A DNA stretch of 64,000 nucleotides from an uncultured bacterium (GTDB taxonomy: Bacteria; Bacillota; Clostridia; Oscillospirales; Oscillospiraceae), in contig CATKXO010000008.1 of the NCBI GenBank assembly GCA_949840775.1, positions 27,592 through 91,591 of the forward strand, in the 5' to 3' direction. Below the pieces are notes generated by a model. That model searched no databases. It had not been told where the DNA came from and worked only from the letters and a program-made list of their open reading frames with translations. Each line of letters begins with the position of its first letter. Within the stretch, counting starts at the first letter, position 1. The translations under genes were made by a program, and so were the position numbers. Of this stretch, positions 59,610 to 64,000 are shown piece after piece.

Positions 59610-61130
59610 ATGGGCAGCGCGGAACATATGGCAAAAAACATCAAATATGCTGTGGCCGGCGAATTTCTGCTGGCCGTTCTGAAATTTTTGTCCCGCCGGG
59701 TATTCGTTTTGCTGCTGGGGCGGGAATACCTGGGGCTGAACGGCCTCTTTACCGATGTGCTCTCCATGCTGTCCCTGGCTGAGCTGGGGTTCAGCGTTTC
59801 CATTACCTACAGTCTCTACCGCCCGGTGGCCCAGGGGGACACGGAGATGATAAAATCTCTGGTCCGGCTGTACCGCCGGGTTTACCGGACCATAGGCATG
59901 GTGGTTTTGGCGTTAGGGCTGTCCCTGACCCCGTTCTTGGGTTTCTTTTTTAAGGAAATCCCCCCAAATATCCCTAACATTCCACTGATCTATGTGCTGA
60001 ATCTGATAAATGCCAGTATCTCCTATTTTTTTACCTACAAGTCCACGCTGCTTTTTGTCCATCAGAAGAAGTATATCGAGACCTCCATCCGCGCCGCTGT
60101 GTCGCTGGCCGCCACTGCGGCTCAGATCACAGTGCTCTTTTTGACCAGGAATTACCTGTTTTACCTGTACATTACCATCGGCGCTACAGTGATACAGAAT
60201 GCTGCCATCGCGGTGAAGGCGGACCGGCTTTTCCCCTACCTGCGGGAGAAGAATGTCCGTCCGCTGCCCGCCGGGACGCTGGATGAAATTTACCGCAACG
60301 TGCGTGCCATGCTGCTCCACCGGATTGGGACCGTGGCGGTTTTCAATACAGACAACCTTTTGATCTCTAAATTTGTAGGCGTGGCGGCTGCCGGGCTGTA
60401 TTCCAACTATATGATGATACGGGGTTTTCTGAATATCCTGGTCAGTGCGCTGTTCGATGCTATTACGGCTTCCCTGGGACAGCTGACCGCGACAGAGACG
60501 GAGGCATACAAGCAGACAGCCTTTCGCCGCCTGAGTTTTTTCTCCGCCTGGCTGTTTGGCTGGATGAGCATCTGCCTGTTCTGTCTCTATGATCCGTTTA
60601 TTGATATTTGGCTGGGGAAGGGCTACCTGCTGTCCAAACCGGCAGTACTTTTGATCGTCCTGAATTTTTACGTCAGCAGCATGCGTACTCCGGTGAACAA
60701 CACCAAAAGCGTCCTGGGGCTGTTCTGGGATGACCGCTACAAGTCGATTGTGGAGGCGGCCGTCAACCTGGTGGTCTCTGTGATATTGGTCCAGCGGTGG
60801 GGTGTTGAGGGCATTATGGCTGGGACATTAATCAGTACGCTGGCCTTTCCCTTCTGGTGCGAGCCCATGGTTCTCTGTCACCGGGGCCTGCACGTATCTG
60901 CCAAAGGCTACTTCAGGGACTACCTGATACATTTGATTGTTACCGTTGCTGCCGGGGTGATGACGTGGCTTCTGTGCTGCACGATTGGTGAAGGGTATAT
61001 TGGTTTTATGTTGAGATGTCTGGCCTGTGCGGTCATTCCCAATTCGGTTTACTTAGTTGTATACCGCCGGACAGAGGATTTTGCGTTTTACCGCCATGTA
61101 CTGAGACATGCGGCGCGAAAAAAAGCTTGA
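59610..61130 (+). CDS. Repeat-unit flippase (Wzx/MATE-like, polysaccharide_synt family)
   Basis: 506 residues with about twelve to fourteen hydrophobic segments and the MOP-superfamily N-terminus (NIKYAVAGEFLLAVLKFLSRRVFVLLLGREYLGLNGLF). It moves the lipid-linked repeat across the membrane. Two ATG codons (59610, 59628) are possible; 59610 is used because GGGGTGA precedes it. Last gene of the cluster. Downstream 61131-61321 holds two hairpins (61145-61174 and 61182-61197) without T-tracts. Confidence 0.92.
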   Translation: MGSAEHMAKNIKYAVAGEFLLAVLKFLSRRVFVLLLGREYLGLNGLFTDVLSMLSLAELGFSVSITYSLYRPVAQGDTEMIKSLVRLYRRVYRTIGMVVLALGLSLTPFLGFFFKEIPPNIPNIPLIYVLNLINASISYFFTYKSTLLFVHQKKYIETSIRAAVSLAATAAQITVLFLTRNYLFYLYITIGATVIQNAAIAVKADRLFPYLREKNVRPLPAGTLDEIYRNVRAMLLHRIGTVAVFNTDNLLISKFVGVAAAGLYSNYMMIRGFLNILVSALFDAITASLGQLTATETEAYKQTAFRRLSFFSAWLFGWMSICLFCLYDPFIDIWLGKGYLLSKPAVLLIVLNFYVSSMRTPVNNTKSVLGLFWDDRYKSIVEAAVNLVVSVILVQRWGVEGIMAGTLISTLAFPFWCEPMVLCHRGLHVSAKGYFRDYLIHLIVTVAAGVMTWLLCCTIGEGYIGFMLRCLACAVIPNSVYLVVYRRTEDFAFYRHVLRHAARKKA

Positions 61131-61321
61131 GTCTTTCGATACGATCACCTGCTGGATGCAATTCCGGCAGGTGAAAGAAATGGGCCTTTAGAGGCCCGGA
61201 AACAACATAGGAGCAACGTGGGAAACCGCCGCTCATATATTCTACTTTTCCAAAATCCATTTTGTTATCAACGCTTGACAATGGTAAACACACCATTGAA
61301 TAAAGCGCTGGGGGTAAGAAA

Positions 61322-61607
61322 TCAGATTTTCCACTCAAACGACACACAGTCAGCGGTGGCGTGGACCTGGGAGAGAATGATGTCGACTACCTGCCGCCGG
61401 TCCTCAAAGTCGATGTTGTCCCAGTTGCCCAGGTGGGCGGACAGGAACTCGATCTTTTGCGGAGAAACACTTTCAGCGTTCAGCGCGGCGATCTCCTTGA
61501 TCAGCCCTTGGCGGCGGGTGTCCAGCTCCTCGATCTTCCCGTTGGCGTAGGACATCAAAACCACGCTGGCCCCCGTCAGGGTGAAGTGCTCCCCGTCAAG
61601 AGGACAG
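61322..61607 (-). pseudogene. C-terminal piece of a large serine recombinase
   Basis: On the minus strand the frame ends in FEDRRQVVDIILSQVHATADCVSFEWKI, the typical tail of a large serine recombinase (DKRxVVDxLI...FEWKI pattern), with the coiled region (KIEELDTRRQGLIKEIAALNAE) before it. About 90 residues survive; the N-terminal catalytic and zinc parts are gone. Its upstream edge meets the end of the primase-like frame at about 61607, where the two frames overlap. Confidence 0.75.
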
Positions 61608-64000
61608 TGAAAAAATATATTTTTCTCGGCCAGCAGCCAAGTGTTGCTGGCCGCATTTTATGCAGCAAGACATAACTCGTGCTTTTCCATCGGTGTCAGC
61701 ACACCTAAGTTGCGCTGCACTCTCATGGTAGTTTAACCGTCTTAGCGTTTCCTTTGCTGTTGAGCAATCATCCGATGCAAAGAAAGCAAATAACTCTTGT
61801 TCGTCCTGTTCATCAACAGAAACCAATTCGTCAATGTGCCTGTGATAGAGCGCATCATATTCAAGAGCTGTCCGTTGTCCTGTTGTCAGCCTTAGAACGT
61901 TATCCGCCGCCGCGCCTTTGAAAATCACTTTCTCCCTGATTTTCTTATAATCCGCACCCCATACCGCCTTAAAGAAATTGTCCCGTTTGTCGTACCTAAT
62001 GCCGCCCCACAAAATTCTGTGGCGTGCGTTGCTGCTTCGTTCTTCTTCGTCCAAAGCGTTGCCCGCACACACACTTTCGTGTTGCCATTGGATAGGCAAG
62101 CCCCGGAACGCCAGCGGCTCGGCGGCTGGAAAAATTTCATCTACCCCTTCAAAATCGAGCGGGAGCGGGAGTGTTGGATTATCGGCTGGCATTTTTGCTT
62201 GCCGCTCCGCCCGTATCTTCTCGCCTAATTCCTTTAGCTGCTGAATGTCTGCTTGCCGCTGCGCTTCTTCTTCACTAACAATTCTGTCAAGGCCCATAAT
62301 GGCCCGCCAGCGATTATTTGAAAGTGTACGCTGTCCGTCTGAACATTGCTCATTGACAAATTCCCATTTCCTGACACACTGAAACGGTACATACTTTTCG
62401 CCGCCGCGCTTGCTCCACCATAGAAATACTTGTGCTGCCAGTTCGTCACCATCGGCAGTCTGAAACGCATACCAAATATCATAGGCAACGCTTGTCCATT
62501 TGCTGTCGTTGCAGTCTGCTGGAATGTTTTTCAAATCTTCAAATATTTCACGCTGTTCCGCTGTCATTTCTGACTTTAATTCATTCTCTGTTCTGCCCTC
62601 GATTACTGTACCTTGATATTCTGCATCAGAATTAGAAACAGCTTTTGGTGCTATTCTATGTTTCCTTGTCCGTCTTGGATGGGTAGTATTATTTTCGTGT
62701 AACCGTTCACGACTTTTTGGCCTCTGAAATGAAAAGTTTGCTTTAATCAGCTCATATAATTCTTGTGTTTTATCGGTTAGTCCCTTGCAATTATCCCATT
62801 CTTCCCATTCATAAATTGGATGCGGAGTATCACAAAAGAAATCCACTTTATTTCGCCCATCCAGTGTAACATCTTTACCTCCCCTACATACAAAACTTTT
62901 GGCCCCGCTGCTTGTCAGTAGGTTAATGCTATCAAATAATGGCTCCGCCTTTTTCCTGTCAATACCATAAAACATATGATACCCGCCGCCTTGGGAACGT
63001 GTAACCTTATCTGCAAGTTGCAACGCACCCTTAAAAAATGGAGCTTCTGTATCTATGTTCCCATCTATTTTATCAAAATCCAGAATGAACACAAATAAAT
63101 TACTTCGTCCCGCCATAGCCACGGTAGGAGATACTTTTGCGGCATATTGAGCTGCCGGGATGGCTGCTACAAACGCAAAAAATAGTGTAATGAGCGCACT
63201 TGCCAACAGGAAAATACCTTTGCCAGAGTTGCTTTCTGCAATCAGAAGATTTAATTCATCTCTGTTCTGCACCAAAAAAATTTCTGGAGAAACCAAACTG
63301 GTTGCGGCAGTCAGGATTCCTTTTGCCGACAGCGTTCCCAGCAGAAGTCCAATCGGAATATAGCAGTAGGTGACGCCGCCGCTTTCGGTTACGCCCACAC
63401 CGATGCTGTCACAGTCCGGCTTTATCATGGTTTCAAAGTGTCCGGGGGAATTGAGCCAGTTTTCCAGGGCGTGTTGGGCGGTATCTTCCGTGGCTACGCC
63501 GGTGAATACCGTCAGGTTTACGCCGAAGCCGTAGGGGTAGCCGCTGTCAATCACGGCCTCACATTCCTCTTTCGTGTGGTGCCAGGTATAATGCCGGTCG
63601 GAGAGACTTTGCGCAGCGGTCATCAGGGCCTCGCTGACAGGCAGCTCCGCCACGCCGTTGGCCCTGCGGGTCTGATTGATAAGCCGTATCAACTCCTGCC
63701 GCACATCTGGTTCCTCCATGGGGCTGGGGCCGTCTGTGGTGTCAGGGGCCGATGGGGTATCGGAGCCAATGGTCAGGGCCAGGGTTCCGCTCTCTCCGGC
63801 GCGATTGACGGCGGTGATCTCCACGTGCCCCTCCGCCTTGGCGACGGCTACCCAAAAGCCCATGACCTGCTCCACCGCCGCCGTGTCCGGGTCGCTGGAA
63901 GTGACGGTGTACTCCGTCCCGCTGGGGCCGATGATAAGGCCGCTGCGCTCTCCTACCTCCAGGGTATTGCCCTTGTAGCTGCTCACCCGGATGGGCGGGG
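61596..64000 (-). CDS. Chimeric frame: BIG2/CAP secreted domain joined to primase-like sequence
   Basis: An open frame from the window edge (5' end not seen) to TGA 61596. Residues counted from GTG 63986: about 1-85 resemble a BIG2 domain (DTAAVEQVMGFWVAVAKAEGHVEI); 95-212 are a CAP/SCP domain (LINQTRRANGV, HYTWHH, WLNSPGHFETM, CDSIGVGVTE); 213-295 unrecognised with a hydrophobic stretch; then from 296 a lower-GC part with VFILDFDKIDG and GGGYHMFYGID, resembling the AEP-type primase of plasmid or phage elements, and a later WW/WSKRGGEKYVPF segment. A secreted CAP domain and a cytoplasmic primase do not belong in one protein, so this is probably a fusion created by integration or deletion. Confidence 0.6.
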   Translation of the reverse strand, partial: PPIRVSSYKGNTLEVGERSGLIIGPSGTEYTVTSSDPDTAAVEQVMGFWVAVAKAEGHVEITAVNRAGESGTLALTIGSDTPSAPDTTDGPSPMEEPDVRQELIRLINQTRRANGVAELPVSEALMTAAQSLSDRHYTWHHTKEECEAVIDSGYPYGFGVNLTVFTGVATEDTAQHALENWLNSPGHFETMIKPDCDSIGVGVTESGGVTYCYIPIGLLLGTLSAKGILTAATSLVSPEIFLVQNRDELNLLIAESNSGKGIFLLASALITLFFAFVAAIPAAQYAAKVSPTVAMAGRSNLFVFILDFDKIDGNIDTEAPFFKGALQLADKVTRSQGGGYHMFYGIDRKKAEPLFDSINLLTSSGAKSFVCRGGKDVTLDGRNKVDFFCDTPHPIYEWEEWDNCKGLTDKTQELYELIKANFSFQRPKSRERLHENNTTHPRRTRKHRIAPKAVSNSDAEYQGTVIEGRTENELKSEMTAEQREIFEDLKNIPADCNDSKWTSVAYDIWYAFQTADGDELAAQVFLWWSKRGGEKYVPFQCVRKWEFVNEQCSDGQRTLSNNRWRAIMGLDRIVSEEEAQRQADIQQLKELGEKIRAERQAKMPADNPTLPLPLDFEGVDEIFPAAEPLAFRGLPIQWQHESVCAGNALDEEERSSNARHRILWGGIRYDKRDNFFKAVWGADYKKIREKVIFKGAAADNVLRLTTGQRTALEYDALYHRHIDELVSVDEQDEQELFAFFASDDCSTAKETLRRLNYHESAAQLRCADTDGKARVMSCCIKCGQQHLAAGREKYIFSLSS

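Noticed and set aside
61145-61197. Two hairpins after the flippase gene
   Set aside because: Neither is followed by a T-tract, so a terminator is not supported.
61627-61653. A hairpin with 9-base arms (CGGCCAGCA / TGCTGGCCG)
   Set aside because: It lies inside the primase-like frame and has no U-tract; treated as coding sequence rather than a terminator.

Overview
The window looks like a chromosome segment from a GC-rich, butyrate-forming, low-G+C-phylum anaerobe: class Clostridia, most likely the Oscillospiraceae (a Flavonifractor / Lawsonibacter / Pseudoflavonifractor-like genome). The grounds are a WalRKHI two-component operon, a CIRCE-controlled groESL, many YesMN, SorC and XRE regulators typical of Firmicutes, AGGAGG ribosome sites throughout, and a CoA-transferase of the butyryl-CoA:acetate type. 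The genus is inference; no rRNA gene is present to settle it. No rRNA, tRNA or CRISPR was seen.

Layout. 1-12.6 kb is a carbohydrate locus. A leftward operon encodes DhaL, DhaK and an LsrF-like aldolase (cut by the window edge) under a SorC/LsrR-type repressor with its own promoter. A rightward set encodes an RbsA-type ATPase, an RbsC-type permease, a substrate-binding lipoprotein made of two nearly identical domains, a YesN-type response regulator, a YesM-type kinase with almost no extracellular part, a degenerate ABC ATPase pair, and a D-lyxose isomerase. 12.6-14.7 kb is an MFS exporter with its TetR repressor; both carry related operators. 14.7-21.4 kb holds housekeeping genes (DUF815 ATPase, dusB, an ECF sigma/anti-sigma pair, an EF-G-2-like GTPase). 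21.4-22.8 kb is a low-GC islet with an XRE regulator and a PemK-like toxin-antitoxin pair. 22.9-32.4 kb contains a NUDIX hydrolase, walRKHI, murI, an ankyrin-like protein, an rRNA methyltransferase and a lipid kinase. 32.4-33.4 kb is a second small islet with a ribbon-helix-helix gene and a candidate structured RNA. Then come groESL, several small genes, the CoA-transferase, a DEAD-box helicase, shikimate kinase, an NhaC antiporter, DegV, an SGNH hydrolase and others up to 48.2 kb. 48.4-61.1 kb is an exopolysaccharide (Wzx/Wzy) cluster preceded by recombinase debris and an AP2 protein. 61.3-64 kb is the scar of an integrated element: a truncated serine recombinase, and a primase-like reading frame joined in frame to a secreted CAP-domain protein.

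Three systems stand out. First, the sugar locus pairs a kinase that lacks a sensor domain with a transporter-like ATPase whose nucleotide-binding motifs have all decayed, which suggests signalling through transporter parts. Second, the polysaccharide cluster encodes a Wzz-type chain-length protein fused to a degenerate GGDEF domain. Third, the intergenic spaces carry a family of paired palindromic repeats whose hairpins covary, including a nested copy inside groESL.
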